A DNA stretch of 64,000 nt from AC-32 sp963765785. Its GTDB lineage: Bacteria > Actinomycetota > Thermoleophilia > Gaiellales > Gaiellaceae. Shown here in pieces: positions 24,247 to 33,042 of the stretch (positions within the stretch are counted from its first letter, which is position 1; every line of letters starts with the position of its first letter). Location of the stretch: assembly GCA_963765785.1 (NCBI GenBank), contig CAVXXW010000008.1, positions 62,001-126,000 on the forward strand. The letters run 5' to 3'. A model generated the notes under the pieces. The model saw only the letters and a list, made by a program, of their open reading frames with translations, was not told the origin of the DNA and did no database searches. The position numbers and the translations under genes were made by a program.

Positions 24247-25329
24247 CTATAGAAGCCAGCGTCCGCTTTCCTGAACCGTTTCGCCGTCCAGCTCGATGCG
24301 CGAGCCGTCGCGGCGCATCTCCTTGACGATGTCCCAGTGCAGCTGGCTCTGGTTCGTGCCGCCGACATCCGGCAGGCCGTTCCCGAGCGCGAGGTGGACG
24401 GTGCCGTCCATCTTCTCGTCGAAGAGCGTGTTCTTCATGTGCCTGGTGATGCCCGGGTTGCAGCCGATCCCGAGCTCTCCGAGCCGGCGGGCGCCCTCGT
24501 CGCGGTCGAGCTGCTCGTGCAGGAACGCCTCGTTCGAGGTCGCCGAGGCGTCGACGACGACGCCCTGATCGAAGCGGAGCCTGACGCCCGTCACCTCACG
24601 GCCGAGGAGCACCGCGGGATACTCGGAGAACGTGACCTCGCCCTGCGCCGAATCCTCCACCGGCGAGGTGAAGAACTCGCCGCCCGGCATGTTGGCGCCG
24701 CCTGCGTCGACCAGCGTCGAGCGTCCGGCGATCGAGAGCGTCAGGTCGGTGCCGTCGGCGACGAGCCGCACCTCGTCGGCCGCGTCGAAGCGCTCGGCGT
24801 AGCGCTGCATGCGCTCACGCTCGGCGTCCCAGTCGAGCAGGCACGCGCCGTAGAGGAAGTCCTCGAACTCGGCCAGCGACATGCCGGCCTCCTGCGCGAG
24901 CGCGGGCGTCGGGTACTGGCAGCCGACCCATTTGAGGTCCATCGTCAGGACGCGCTCGATGTGCGGGCGCCACCCGGCCTGGAGCCGTGCGAGCCGCTCG
25001 TCGGGAAGGGCCGTCAGCTCGCGCGTGTTCTCGGGCGCCTCGATCGCGACCAGGGCGTCGGCGTGCTTCCACGCGTAGGCGTCGATGTCCGCCGGCTCGT
25101 CGAGCAGCTCCTCGGCCACCTCGCTCGCCCACGGCACGTCCAGGCGGCTGCCTGAGAGGTTGACGCGCTGCAGGGCGTACGCGCTGTGCCGGCCGATCTC
25201 GCGGCTGACCGCCTCGAGCAGCGGCCGCGCGAGGACGCTGCCGTTGACGAGCACCTGCCAACCCGGCTGCACGCCGACGCACGTGTCCACGAGGAGCTTC
25301 GCGTACTGCTCGACTCTCGAGTCGGTCAC
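24247..25329 (-). CDS. M29-family metallo-aminopeptidase
   Basis: The 360-residue enzyme matches the thermophilic M29 aminopeptidases (AmpS/PepS/AmpT). The C-terminal metal-binding half includes GGEFFTSPVEDSAQGEVTF with the conserved Glu, NPGITRHMKNTLFDEKMDG and QLHWDIVKEM with the ligand His residues. It would remove N-terminal residues from peptides using two metal ions. Its place between map and infA is unusual, since these genes are normally adjacent. Functionally it extends the idea of N-terminal processing beside methionine aminopeptidase. A 97-bp gap upstream (25330-25426) has no clear feature. Confidence 0.9.
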   Translation of the reverse strand: MTDSRVEQYAKLLVDTCVGVQPGWQVLVNGSVLARPLLEAVSREIGRHSAYALQRVNLSGSRLDVPWASEVAEELLDEPADIDAYAWKHADALVAIEAPENTRELTALPDERLARLQAGWRPHIERVLTMDLKWVGCQYPTPALAQEAGMSLAEFEDFLYGACLLDWDAERERMQRYAERFDAADEVRLVADGTDLTLSIAGRSTLVDAGGANMPGGEFFTSPVEDSAQGEVTFSEYPAVLLGREVTGVRLRFDQGVVVDASATSNEAFLHEQLDRDEGARRLGELGIGCNPGITRHMKNTLFDEKMDGTVHLALGNGLPDVGGTNQSQLHWDIVKEMRRDGSRIELDGETVQESGRWLL

Positions 25330-25426
25330 GGCGTTTCCTCCTAGATCCCGACGTGTCGACCGGTCAGTTCAGACGGCCGCCCGGGCAGAGCCCGACCGGC
25401 CTGAGAGCGCCGTCGCAAGCGCCGCC

Positions 25427-26191
25427 TCAGGTCCGCACCGCGCTGGTCGCGGCCGTAAGGATCCTCGGGCCGTCGGCCGTGATCGCGACGGTGTGCTCGA
25501 AATGGGCGGCGAGCGAGTCGTCGGCGGTGGAGATCGACCACTCGTCGTCGTGCAGGACCACGTCGGCGCTGCCGGCGGTGATCATCGGCTCGATCGCGAA
25601 CGTCATCCCCTCGGCCAGCAGCGGGCCGCGTCCGGGCTCGCCGTAGTTCGGGATCTGCGGCTCCTCGTGCATCGAGCGGCCGACCCCGTGCCCGACGAGG
25701 CTGCGGACGACCGAGAACCCCTGGCTCTCGGTGGCGACCTGGATCGCGTGCGAGATGTCCGACAGGCGGTTGCCGAGCCGGCACTGCTCGATCCCGGCCG
25801 CGAGCGCGGCCTGACCGCCCGCGAGCAGGCGCTCTGCGTCCTCCGAGACCTCGCCGATCGGGAACGTGTAGGCCGAGTCCGCGACGAAGCCGTCGAGCGT
25901 CACGCCCACATCCACGGAGAGGACGTCGCCCTCCCGCAATGCGTACATCCCGGGGATGCCGTGCACGACCATCGAATTCGGCGAGACGCAGATCGACGCC
26001 GGGTAGCCGCGGTAGCCCTTGAAGGTCGGCGCGCCGCCGCGCGAGCGGATGAAGTCGTCGGCAAGCTCGTCCAGGTCGTGCGTCGCGACGCCCGGCCGCG
26101 CGTGCTCCCCGACAAGCGCGAGCGTTTCCGCAACGACCTCGCCGGCGCGGGCCATGCGCTCGATCTCCGACGGCGCCTTGCGGATAATCAC
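25427..26191 (-). CDS. map: type I methionine aminopeptidase
   Basis: 254 residues with all expected ligands: H77, D94, D105, H168, E201 and E232, matching the two-metal centre of MetAP. It removes initiator Met from nascent proteins. ATG 26191 overlaps the adk stop by 4 bp. The N-terminus lacks an SH3-binding extension, so it is a plain MetAP1a. Confidence 0.96.
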   Translation of the reverse strand: MIIRKAPSEIERMARAGEVVAETLALVGEHARPGVATHDLDELADDFIRSRGGAPTFKGYRGYPASICVSPNSMVVHGIPGMYALREGDVLSVDVGVTLDGFVADSAYTFPIGEVSEDAERLLAGGQAALAAGIEQCRLGNRLSDISHAIQVATESQGFSVVRSLVGHGVGRSMHEEPQIPNYGEPGRGPLLAEGMTFAIEPMITAGSADVVLHDDEWSISTADDSLAAHFEHTVAITADGPRILTAATSAVRT

Positions 26192-26766
26192 CGCACCGCC
26201 ACCTGCTCGAGCGTGCGCTGGATCTCGGCGAACACCTCCGGGATCGGCCGATCCGCGTGGATGCCGACCAGGCTCCCGCGGGTGCGGTAGTACTCGACCA
26301 GCGGCGCCGTCACCTCGTGGTAGATGCGCAGCCGCTCGTCGATCGCCTCGGGCGTGTCGTCGGCGCGGCCCTCCTCGGCGGCGCGCTTTAGCATCCGCTC
26401 GCGGCCGATCGCGTCAGGGAGCTGCAGCTCGAAGACGACGTCCAGGTCGTGGCCGATCTCCCGGAGCATCTCGCCCAGCGCCTCGGCCTGGCGCATCGTG
26501 CGCGGGAAGCCGTCGAGCACAAAACCCTCGCGCGCGTCCTCCTCGCCCAGGCGCTCGCGGATCAGCTCGATCATCAGGTCGTCGGGCACCAGCTGCCCGG
26601 CGTCGTAGATCGGCTTGACCTTCCGGCCGAGCTCGGTGCCGCCGGCGATCGCGGCGCGGAGGATGTCGCCGGTGGCGACGTGCGGAACTCCGTACTCGGC
26701 GGCGATCAGCTTGCCCTGTGTGCCCTTGCCGGCTCCTTGCGGGCCGAGCAGGAGGATGTTCGCCAC
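26188..26766 (-). CDS. adk: adenylate kinase
   Basis: 192 residues with the P-loop GPQGAGKGTQ at residues 8-17, FPRTMRQAEAL and the arginine motif DERLRIYHE. The LID between about residues 120 and 150 is the short zinc-free type. It interconverts AMP, ADP and ATP. It lies 7 bp after secY, in the conserved secY-adk-map order. Confidence 0.97.
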   Translation of the reverse strand: MANILLLGPQGAGKGTQGKLIAAEYGVPHVATGDILRAAIAGGTELGRKVKPIYDAGQLVPDDLMIELIRERLGEEDAREGFVLDGFPRTMRQAEALGEMLREIGHDLDVVFELQLPDAIGRERMLKRAAEEGRADDTPEAIDERLRIYHEVTAPLVEYYRTRGSLVGIHADRPIPEVFAEIQRTLEQVAVR

Positions 26767-26773
26767 TAGCGGC

Positions 26774-28027
26774 CTACTTCAGGAAGCCTTCGTAGGAGCG
26801 CATCATCATCTGCGACTCCATCTGGCGCATCGTGTCGAGGGCGACGCCGACCACGATCAGCACCGAGGTGCCGCCGAGCGCGCGCGAGGTCGCCTGGGAG
26901 AAGCCGCCGTACTTGATGAAGATGCTCGGCAGGACGGCGACGGCCGCCAGGAAGAGCGAGCCCGGCAGCGTCAGCCGCGTCAGCACGCGGTCGAGGTACT
27001 GCGCCGTCGGCGGCCCGGGGCGGATGCCCGGGATGTAGCCGCCGTGTTTGCGCAGGTTGTCGGCCTGGTCGACGGGGTTGAACTGGACCGCCGTGTAGAA
27101 GAACGTGAAGATCACGATCAGTGCGGTCTCGACGATGATGTACGTCCACGACGCCGGCGCGAAGTGCTGGTTGATGAAGCTCTGCGTGTTCGGCGCGAAC
27201 GAGCCGATCGTCTGCGGCAGCGCCAGCAGCGCGGCCGCGAAGATGATCGGGATCACGCCGGCCATGTTCACGCGCAGCGGCATGTAGGTCGACTCGCCGC
27301 TCGTCATCTTCCGGCCGATCATCCGCTTCGCGTACTGGATCGGGATCCGGCGCTGGCCCTCCTGGATGTAGACGACCGCCACGACGATCCCGATCGCGAT
27401 CAGCGGGAAGAACAGCTTCTCCATCGGGCCGCCGTTGTACCAGGCGGTGATCCCGGCGGGCGCCGACACGAGGATCGAGGCGAAGATCAGCAGCGAGATG
27501 CCGTTGCCGATCCCGCGCTTCGTGATCAGCTCGCCCATGTACATCAGCAGCGTCGTGCCGGCGGTGAGCGTGATGATGATCAGCACCAGCCGGCCGGTGT
27601 TCGACGTCAGCGCGCCCTGCTTCTCGAACAGGTAGGCGTAGCCCGTCGCCTGCGCCGCCGCGAGCGCGACGGTCAGGTAGCGCGTGTACTGGTTGATCTT
27701 GGCGTAGCCGGCCTCGCCTTCCTTCTGCAGCTGCTCCAGCTTCGGGATCACGACGGTCAGGAGCTGCAGGATGATCGAGGCGGTGACGTAGGGCATGATC
27801 CCGAGCGCGAACAGCGAGAACTGCGAGAGCGCGCCGCCGGAGAAGACGTTCAGGAAGCCGAGCAGCGTGCCGCCCTGGCCGCTGAAGAAGTCCTTGATCC
27901 GCGACGAGTCGACGCCGGGGGCCGGGATCCACGACCCCAGCCGGTAGAGCCCCAGGATCAGCGCCGTGAAGAGGACGCGCTTCCGGAGCTCGGGAACGCG
28001 CCATGCGTTGGCGAGCCAGGAGAACAC
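26774..28027 (-). CDS. secY: protein translocase subunit SecY
   Basis: The 417-residue membrane protein has about ten hydrophobic segments. RLGSWIPAPGVD after the first helix, FSGGALSQFSLFALGIMPYV as the plug region, and GGYIPGIRPGPPT in the cytosolic loop are typical. It forms the Sec channel with SecE (57851). It starts at GTG 28027, directly after the rplO stop. Confidence 0.98.
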   Translation of the reverse strand: MFSWLANAWRVPELRKRVLFTALILGLYRLGSWIPAPGVDSSRIKDFFSGQGGTLLGFLNVFSGGALSQFSLFALGIMPYVTASIILQLLTVVIPKLEQLQKEGEAGYAKINQYTRYLTVALAAAQATGYAYLFEKQGALTSNTGRLVLIIITLTAGTTLLMYMGELITKRGIGNGISLLIFASILVSAPAGITAWYNGGPMEKLFFPLIAIGIVVAVVYIQEGQRRIPIQYAKRMIGRKMTSGESTYMPLRVNMAGVIPIIFAAALLALPQTIGSFAPNTQSFINQHFAPASWTYIIVETALIVIFTFFYTAVQFNPVDQADNLRKHGGYIPGIRPGPPTAQYLDRVLTRLTLPGSLFLAAVAVLPSIFIKYGGFSQATSRALGGTSVLIVVGVALDTMRQMESQMMMRSYEGFLK

Positions 28028-28630
28028 CTAGTCCTCGCTCTCCTCCGCCTCGGGCTCGGTCTCCTCGACCGGCTCGTCGGCCTCGGGCTCTGCCTCGGCC
28101 GCAGGCGCAGCGGCGCGTTCCCGGCGCTTGGGCTTGCGCTCCTTCGGCTCGCGCAGCAGCGTGAGCGTGCCGCCGGCGGCCTCGACCTTCTCACGCGCGC
28201 TCGCCGAGGCGGCGTGCACGGTGACCGAGAGCTTCTTCGTCAGGTCGCCCTGGCCCAGCAGCTTCACGTCGATCCGCGTGTTCCGGATCAGGCCTTTCTC
28301 GACGAGCGCCTCGAGCGTGACGTCGGCGCCCGCGTCGAAGCGCTCCTCGAGCGCGGCGACGTTGACGGGCTGCGTGTGCGTCCGGTGCGGCCCCATCGGC
28401 ATCGCGTCCTTCGAGTACGGGCCGCGCTGCTTGCCGAGGCGCATGTAGATCGGGTTCTGTCCGCCCTCGAACCCGGGCCGCATCTTGTGCGAGCCGGAGC
28501 GGGACTTCTGACCCTTGATCCCGCGGCCCGAGTAGCGCCCCTTGCCCGAGCCCAGGCCGCGGCCGACGCGTTTGCGGTCCTTGCGCGGCTGGGCGGGCTT
28601 CAGGTTGGAGAGGTTCAGCTCGTCAGGCAT
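28028..28630 (-). CDS. rplO: 50S ribosomal protein L15 with acidic tail
   Basis: The uL15 core (GRGLGSGKGRYSGRGIKGQK and a conserved Gly-rich loop) occupies about residues 1-148. It is followed by an extra tail of about 50 residues, first basic (ERKPKRRER) and then strongly acidic (EPEADEPVEETEPEAEE). Standard L15 ends near residue 147. It overlaps rpmD by 8 bp. The tail is one of several low-complexity extensions on ribosomal proteins in this window. Confidence 0.95.
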   Translation of the reverse strand: MPDELNLSNLKPAQPRKDRKRVGRGLGSGKGRYSGRGIKGQKSRSGSHKMRPGFEGGQNPIYMRLGKQRGPYSKDAMPMGPHRTHTQPVNVAALEERFDAGADVTLEALVEKGLIRNTRIDVKLLGQGDLTKKLSVTVHAASASAREKVEAAGGTLTLLREPKERKPKRRERAAAPAAEAEPEADEPVEETEPEAEESED

Positions 28631-28805
28631 CGGAGTCCACCCTCACGAGGTGACGGACCTTCCTGAGCATACCGGCGAGCTGCGGGCTCTCCGCGTGCTC
28701 TGCACTGCGGCCGATCTTGCCGAGGCCGAGCGCGCGGAGCGTGCCGCGGTGCTTGGCCGTCTGGCCGATTGCGCTACGCGTCTGCGTGATCTTCAGCTTC
28801 GCCAT
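28623..28805 (-). CDS. rpmD: 50S ribosomal protein L30
   Basis: 60 residues from ATG 28803-28805: MAKLKITQTRSAIGQTAKHR, then LGKIG and the closing VRHLVRVD identify bacterial uL30. Its 5' end lies 32 bp inside rpsE in another frame, an unusually deep overlap caused by the tail on S5. Confidence 0.94.
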   Translation of the reverse strand: MAKLKITQTRSAIGQTAKHRGTLRALGLGKIGRSAEHAESPQLAGMLRKVRHLVRVDSDA

Positions 28806-29373
28806 CGCTCGTCTCCGGCTCGGCTGCCACAGGGGCAGCTGGAGCCTCTTCCTCCTCGTCCTTCTTTGCACCCAAGGGCAGTACCTGCGAGATCGTCAGG
28901 CCGCGCGTGGCGGCAACTTCCTCGGGGCGGCGCAGGCTCTGCAGGCCCTGCACGGTCGCCTTGAGCATGTTGATCGGGTTCGTGGTGCCGAGGCTCTTCG
29001 CGAGGATGTCGCGGATGCCCGCCAGCTCGAGCACCGCGCGGACGCCGCCGCCGGCGATCACGCCCGTCCCCTCGCTGGCCGGCCGCAGCAGAACCCTCGC
29101 CGCGCCGAACCGGCCGAGGATCTCGTGCGTGATCGTCTTGCCGTGGAGCGGCACGGTGAAGAGGTTCTTCTTCGCGTCGTCGACGGCCTTCGAGATCGCG
29201 AGCGGAACCTCGCGCGCCTTGCCGTAGCCCAGGCCGACACGATCGACCTCGTCGCCGATCACGACGAGCGCGGTGAACGAGAACCGCCGGCCGCCCTTGA
29301 CCACCTTGGCGACGCGGTTGATCTCGACCACGCGCTCCTTGAGCTCTCTCGACTCCTGAACGTCAATAGCCAC
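28774..29373 (-). CDS. rpsE: 30S ribosomal protein S5 with extended C-terminus
   Basis: 199 residues. The double-stranded RNA-binding-like N-domain (RVAKVVKGGRRFSFTALVV) and the C-domain (LGTTNPINMLKATVQGLQSL) identify uS5, which guards decoding accuracy. After about residue 168 there is an acidic Ala/Glu tail (DEEEEAPAAPVAAEPE) absent from most S5 proteins. The tail runs over the start of rpmD. Start is GTG 29373. Confidence 0.95.
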   Translation of the reverse strand: MAIDVQESRELKERVVEINRVAKVVKGGRRFSFTALVVIGDEVDRVGLGYGKAREVPLAISKAVDDAKKNLFTVPLHGKTITHEILGRFGAARVLLRPASEGTGVIAGGGVRAVLELAGIRDILAKSLGTTNPINMLKATVQGLQSLRRPEEVAATRGLTISQVLPLGAKKDEEEEAPAAPVAAEPETSDGEAEDHADA

Positions 29374-29727
29374 TTAGAACTTCAGTCCTCCTTCGCGTGC
29401 CGCATTGGCCAGCGCCTTGACGCGGCCGTGGTAGAGGTAGCCGCCGCGGTCGAAGACGACCGTCTCGACGTTCGCCTTCATCGCGTTCTGTGCCAGCAGC
29501 TTGCCGACCTCGGCCGCCTGCTCGGTCTTCGAGCCCTTGAACGACTTGAGGTTGAGCCAGCTCGCGGCGGCGAGCGTCTTGCCCTCCAGGTCGTCGACCA
29601 GCTGCGCCTCGATGCCGCGGTTCGAGCGAAACACGACCAGGCGTGGCCGCTCGGCGCTGCCGAAGAGCTTGCCGCGCACGCGGCGGTGGCGGCGCTGACG
29701 CGCTTCCCGAACGCTGAGCGTGCTCAT
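29374..29727 (-). CDS. rplR: 50S ribosomal protein L18
   Basis: 117 residues, with RHRRVRGKLFGSAERPRLVV, FDRGGYLYHGRVKALANAAR and the C-terminal GLKF identifying uL18, a 5S rRNA-binding protein. Its ATG overlaps the rplF stop, and its stop abuts the rpsE GTG. Confidence 0.97.
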   Translation of the reverse strand: MSTLSVREARQRRHRRVRGKLFGSAERPRLVVFRSNRGIEAQLVDDLEGKTLAAASWLNLKSFKGSKTEQAAEVGKLLAQNAMKANVETVVFDRGGYLYHGRVKALANAAREGGLKF

Positions 29728-30257
29728 GCGCGCTTCCCGACCTTCCGGCGGACGTACTCGCCCTCGTAGCGGATGCCCTTGCCCTTGTACGGCTCCGGCG
29801 GGCGTACTTTGCGCACCTGCGCAGCGATCTCTCCGACCTGCTGCTTGTCGATGCCCTTGACCACGACCTCGGTCTGCGTCGGAACCTCGAAGGTGATTCC
29901 CTGCGGCGCCTTCAGCACGACCGGGTGCGAGTACCCGACGTTCAGCTCCAGGTCGACGCCGCGCAACGCGGCGCGGTAGCCGACGCCCTGGATCTCGAGG
30001 CGCTTCTGGAAGCCGTTCGTGACGCCCTCGACCATGTTCGCGATCAGCGAGCGGGTGAGGCCGTGCAGCGCGCGGTCGTCGCCGCGCTCCGTCGGGCGCG
30101 TCACGACGATCGTCGTGTCCTGCTGCTCGACCTGCATTCGCGCCGGCACCTGCTGCGTTAGCTCGCCGAGCGGCCCGTTCACCATCACGCGACCGGGCGA
30201 GATCGACACCGACACGCCGGCGGGAAGGTCGATGGGCTGTCTACCGATTCGACTCAT
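29724..30257 (-). CDS. rplF: 50S ribosomal protein L6
   Basis: 177 residues with the duplicated uL6 fold. SRIGRQPIDLPAGVSVSI at the start, NMVEGVTNGFQKRLEIQGVG in the middle and RPPEPYKGKGIRYEGEYVRR near the end are all family signatures. It sits near the factor-binding site. It starts 3 bp after the rpsH stop. Confidence 0.97.
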   Translation of the reverse strand: MSRIGRQPIDLPAGVSVSISPGRVMVNGPLGELTQQVPARMQVEQQDTTIVVTRPTERGDDRALHGLTRSLIANMVEGVTNGFQKRLEIQGVGYRAALRGVDLELNVGYSHPVVLKAPQGITFEVPTQTEVVVKGIDKQQVGEIAAQVRKVRPPEPYKGKGIRYEGEYVRRKVGKRA

Positions 30258-30260
30258 GAC

Positions 30261-30662
30261 TCACCAGACGAAGCAGACGACCTCGCCGCCGACGCCCTGC
30301 TCCTCGGCGCTGCGGGCCGTGATCAGGCCGTTGGACGTGGACAGGATCGCGGTGCCCATCCCGCCGAGGACGCGCGGCAGGCGGTCCTTGCGCGCGTAGA
30401 CGCGGCGGCCGGGCTTGGAGACGCGCTTCAGGTCGGTGATCACGCGCTCGCGGCTGCGGCCGTACTTGAGCTCGATCACGAGCGTGTCGTACGGCGTCTC
30501 CTCGGTGGGCTGCACGTGGAAGTCCTGGATGTAGCCCTCCTCCTTGAGGATGCGCGCGATCTCGCTCTTCAGGCGCGACGTCGGCATCTCGGCGCGCTCG
30601 TGCAGCGCACGGTTGGCGTTCCGGATCCTCGTGAGCATGTCTGCGATCGGGTCGGTCTGCAC
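30261..30662 (-). CDS. rpsH: 30S ribosomal protein S8
   Basis: 133 residues from GTG 30660-30662: TDPIADMLTRIRNANRAL opens the protein and ARKDRLPRVLGGMGTAILST with GEVVCFVW closes it, matching uS8. In other bacteria S8 binds its own operon mRNA near rplE as an autogenous repressor. A longer upstream frame is a shadow of rpsZ. Confidence 0.96.
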   Translation of the reverse strand: MQTDPIADMLTRIRNANRALHERAEMPTSRLKSEIARILKEEGYIQDFHVQPTEETPYDTLVIELKYGRSRERVITDLKRVSKPGRRVYARKDRLPRVLGGMGTAILSTSNGLITARSAEEQGVGGEVVCFVW

Positions 30663-30664
30663 GG

Positions 30665-30849
30665 TTACCAGCTCGACTTGGTCATGCCCGGGATGACGCC
30701 CTCGTGGGCGAGGTCCCGCAGGCAGATTCGGCACAGGCCGAACTTCTTGTAGACCGCGCGCGGCCGCCCGCAGCGGTTGCAGCGCGAGTACGCGCGCGTC
30801 TTGAAGCGCTGCGGCTTGCGCGACTTCTCGATCAGTGCCTTGCGTGCCA

Positions 30850-30850
<1 letters not shown>
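30665..30850 (-). CDS. rpsZ: 30S ribosomal protein S14, zinc-binding type Z
   Basis: 61 residues from GTG 30848-30850. It keeps the zinc ribbon CNRCGRP and CRICLRD (C-x2-C twice), so it is the compact, zinc-containing S14 type. The start overlaps the rplE stop (TAGTG) and the stop is 2 bp before rpsH. Confidence 0.96.
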
Positions 30851-31430
<580 letters not shown>

Positions 31431-31434
<4 letters not shown>

Positions 31435-31802
31435 TTGTCGATCTCCTGGCCGCAGTCGGCGCGCTTGCAGACGCGCACGTGCACTTCGCGGCCCTTCACT
31501 TCCTTGGTGGTCATCCCGATCCGGGTCGGGCGGTTGCACGTCGGACAGACGAGCATCACCTTCGCGATCGGCACGGGCGCCGGCTTCTCGATCACGCCGC
31601 CGGGGATCATCTGCGTCCCGCCCATACGGTTCGCGTCGCGCATCGGGCGCGGGCGCGTGTGCCGCTTGGCGACGTTCAGGTTCTCGACGATCACGCGCTG
31701 CTCGCGCGGGCGCGCCTCGATCACGCGGCCCTGCTTGCCGCGATCCTTGCCCGAGAGCATGTGGACGGTGTCGCCCTTGCGGATTCTCATCTTGTGGCTC
31801 AT
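31431..31802 (-). CDS. rplX: 50S ribosomal protein L24
   Basis: 123 residues from ATG 31800-31802. The KOW motif RIRKGDTVHMLSGKDRGKQG opens the protein. A CPTC...CKRADC pair near residues 88-116 could bind zinc, and the protein is about 18 residues longer than the usual L24. It initiates 50S assembly. Start and stop both overlap neighbours by one to four bases. Confidence 0.95.
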
Positions 31803-32167
31803 AGGACCTCCGGAGCGAGGCTCACGATCTTCATGAAGTTCTTCTCCCGCAGCTCGCGCGCGACCGGCCCGAAGATGCGGGTGCCGCGCGGGTTGCGCGC
31901 CGCGTCGATCAGCACGGCGGCGTTCTCGTCGAACGCGATCGAGGTGCCGTCGTTGCGGCCGAACGGCTTGCGCGTGCGGACCACGACGGCCTGCACGACC
32001 TCGCCCTTCTTGACCGCGCCCTGCGGGCTGGCCGTCTTGACCGTGGCGGTGATCACGTCGCCCACGCGTGCGTAGCGGCGCTTCGAGCCGCCCTTGACGC
32101 GGATGCACAGGATCTCGCGCGCGCCGGTGTTGTCGGCCACTCGCAGCCGCGACTCCTGCTGGATCAT
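31799..32167 (-). CDS. rplN: 50S ribosomal protein L14
   Basis: 122 residues: MIQQESRLRVADNTGAREIL, RRYARVGDVITATVK and RELREKNFMKIVSLAPEVL identify uL14. The ribosome binding site GGGAGG before ATG 32167 is one arm of a long hairpin (32171-32228) whose other arm begins at the rpsQ stop, so translation is probably coupled to S17 synthesis. Confidence 0.97.
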   Translation of the reverse strand: MIQQESRLRVADNTGAREILCIRVKGGSKRRYARVGDVITATVKTASPQGAVKKGEVVQAVVVRTRKPFGRNDGTSIAFDENAAVLIDAARNPRGTRIFGPVARELREKNFMKIVSLAPEVL

Positions 32168-32170
32168 CGG

Positions 32171-32228
32171 TGATCCTCCCAGTGACTGTTTCGCGCCAGA
32201 GGCGCACTAACTGTTGCTGGGAGGGTCA
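32171..32228 (-). promoter_or_regulatory. hairpin sequestering the rplN ribosome binding site
   Basis: In the mRNA, TGACCCTCCCAG (32228-32217) pairs over 12 positions, one of them a G-U type wobble, with CTGGGAGGATCA (32182-32171). The 3' arm contains the rplN Shine-Dalgarno GGGAGG; the 5' arm starts with the TGA stop of rpsQ. An inner GCGCC/GGCGC helix stabilises the loop. A ribosome finishing rpsQ would open it. Confidence 0.6.
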
Positions 32229-32837
32229 CTTAGCCGCCTCCAGCACCTCGGCGAGGCGCCAGTTCTTCGTCTTCGAGAGCGGACGCGTCTCGACGATGCG
32301 GACGAGGTCGCCGACCTTGGCCGTGTTGGCCTCGTCGTGCGCGTGGAACCTCGTCGAGCGGCGGACGACCTTCTTGTACTTCGGGTGCGCCTTCACGGTG
32401 TCGACCTTGACGACGATCGTCTTGTCCATCGCGTCGGAGACGACCACGCCGCGGCGCTCCTGGCGCCGGCCGCGCGGATGCTCCGGCTTTTCGAGCCGGA
32501 CGATCGGGCGACGCTGGGCCGGGCGCTCGCGCTTGGGCTTGACGTGCTTGTGGCGCTGCGAGCGCGGCAGCCGCTTGCGCTTCGGCTTCGCGGCAGGCTC
32601 GGCCCGAGCGGCCTCCTCGGCGCTCTCGTCGACCGCGGCCTCGGCGGCCGGCTCCTCCGCGGCAGCCTCTGCTGCCGGCTCCTCAGCAGGGGCTTCGGCC
32701 TCTGCCTCGGGTTCGGCCGCTGCGGCCGGCTCCTCGGCCGGAGCCTCGTCCTCGGCAGGCGCCTCGGCGGCCGGTTCTTCCGGCGTCGGCTCTTCGGTCG
32801 GCTCTTCGGTTGTCTCGTTCTTCTCGTCGTCAGGCAT
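32226..32837 (-). CDS. rpsQ: 30S ribosomal protein S17 with long acidic N-terminal extension
   Basis: 203 residues, more than twice the usual ~85. The uS17 core begins near residue 125 (RRGVVVSDAMDKTIVVKVDT, then KYKKVVRRSTRFHAHDE). Residues 1-85 are almost entirely Glu, Ala and Pro (EEPAAEAPAEDEAPAEEPAA) and 86-122 are Lys/Arg/Pro-rich. The frame is continuous from ATG 32837 with no internal start that would give a normal S17 with a good ribosome binding site. The start overlaps the rpmC stop by 8 bp. Confidence 0.9.
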   Translation of the reverse strand: MPDDEKNETTEEPTEEPTPEEPAAEAPAEDEAPAEEPAAAAEPEAEAEAPAEEPAAEAAAEEPAAEAAVDESAEEAARAEPAAKPKRKRLPRSQRHKHVKPKRERPAQRRPIVRLEKPEHPRGRRQERRGVVVSDAMDKTIVVKVDTVKAHPKYKKVVRRSTRFHAHDEANTAKVGDLVRIVETRPLSKTKNWRLAEVLEAAK

Positions 32838-33042
32838 TGGTCTCTCTCGTCAGGCTCGATTCACGTTCGATGCGAATGGTCAGGATGCGGGCGATCTCGC
32901 GCTTGGCGTGCTTCAGCCGCGCCGGGTTCTCGAGCGCGCCGGTTGCGGACTGGAAGCGCAGGTTGAACAGCTCGTGGCGCGTGTCGGCCAAGCGGTTCTC
33001 CAGCTCCTCGTCGGTGAGGTCGCGCAGCTCTCTAGCTCGCAA
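32830..33042 (-). CDS. rpmC: 50S ribosomal protein L29
   Basis: 70 residues, two helices: RARELRDLTDEELENRLADT and LFNLRFQSATGALENPARL are the uL29 signature. It lies at the tunnel exit where SRP and trigger factor dock. It overlaps rplP by 11 bp and rpsQ by 8 bp. Confidence 0.96.
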   Translation of the reverse strand: MRARELRDLTDEELENRLADTRHELFNLRFQSATGALENPARLKHAKREIARILTIRIERESSLTRETNA

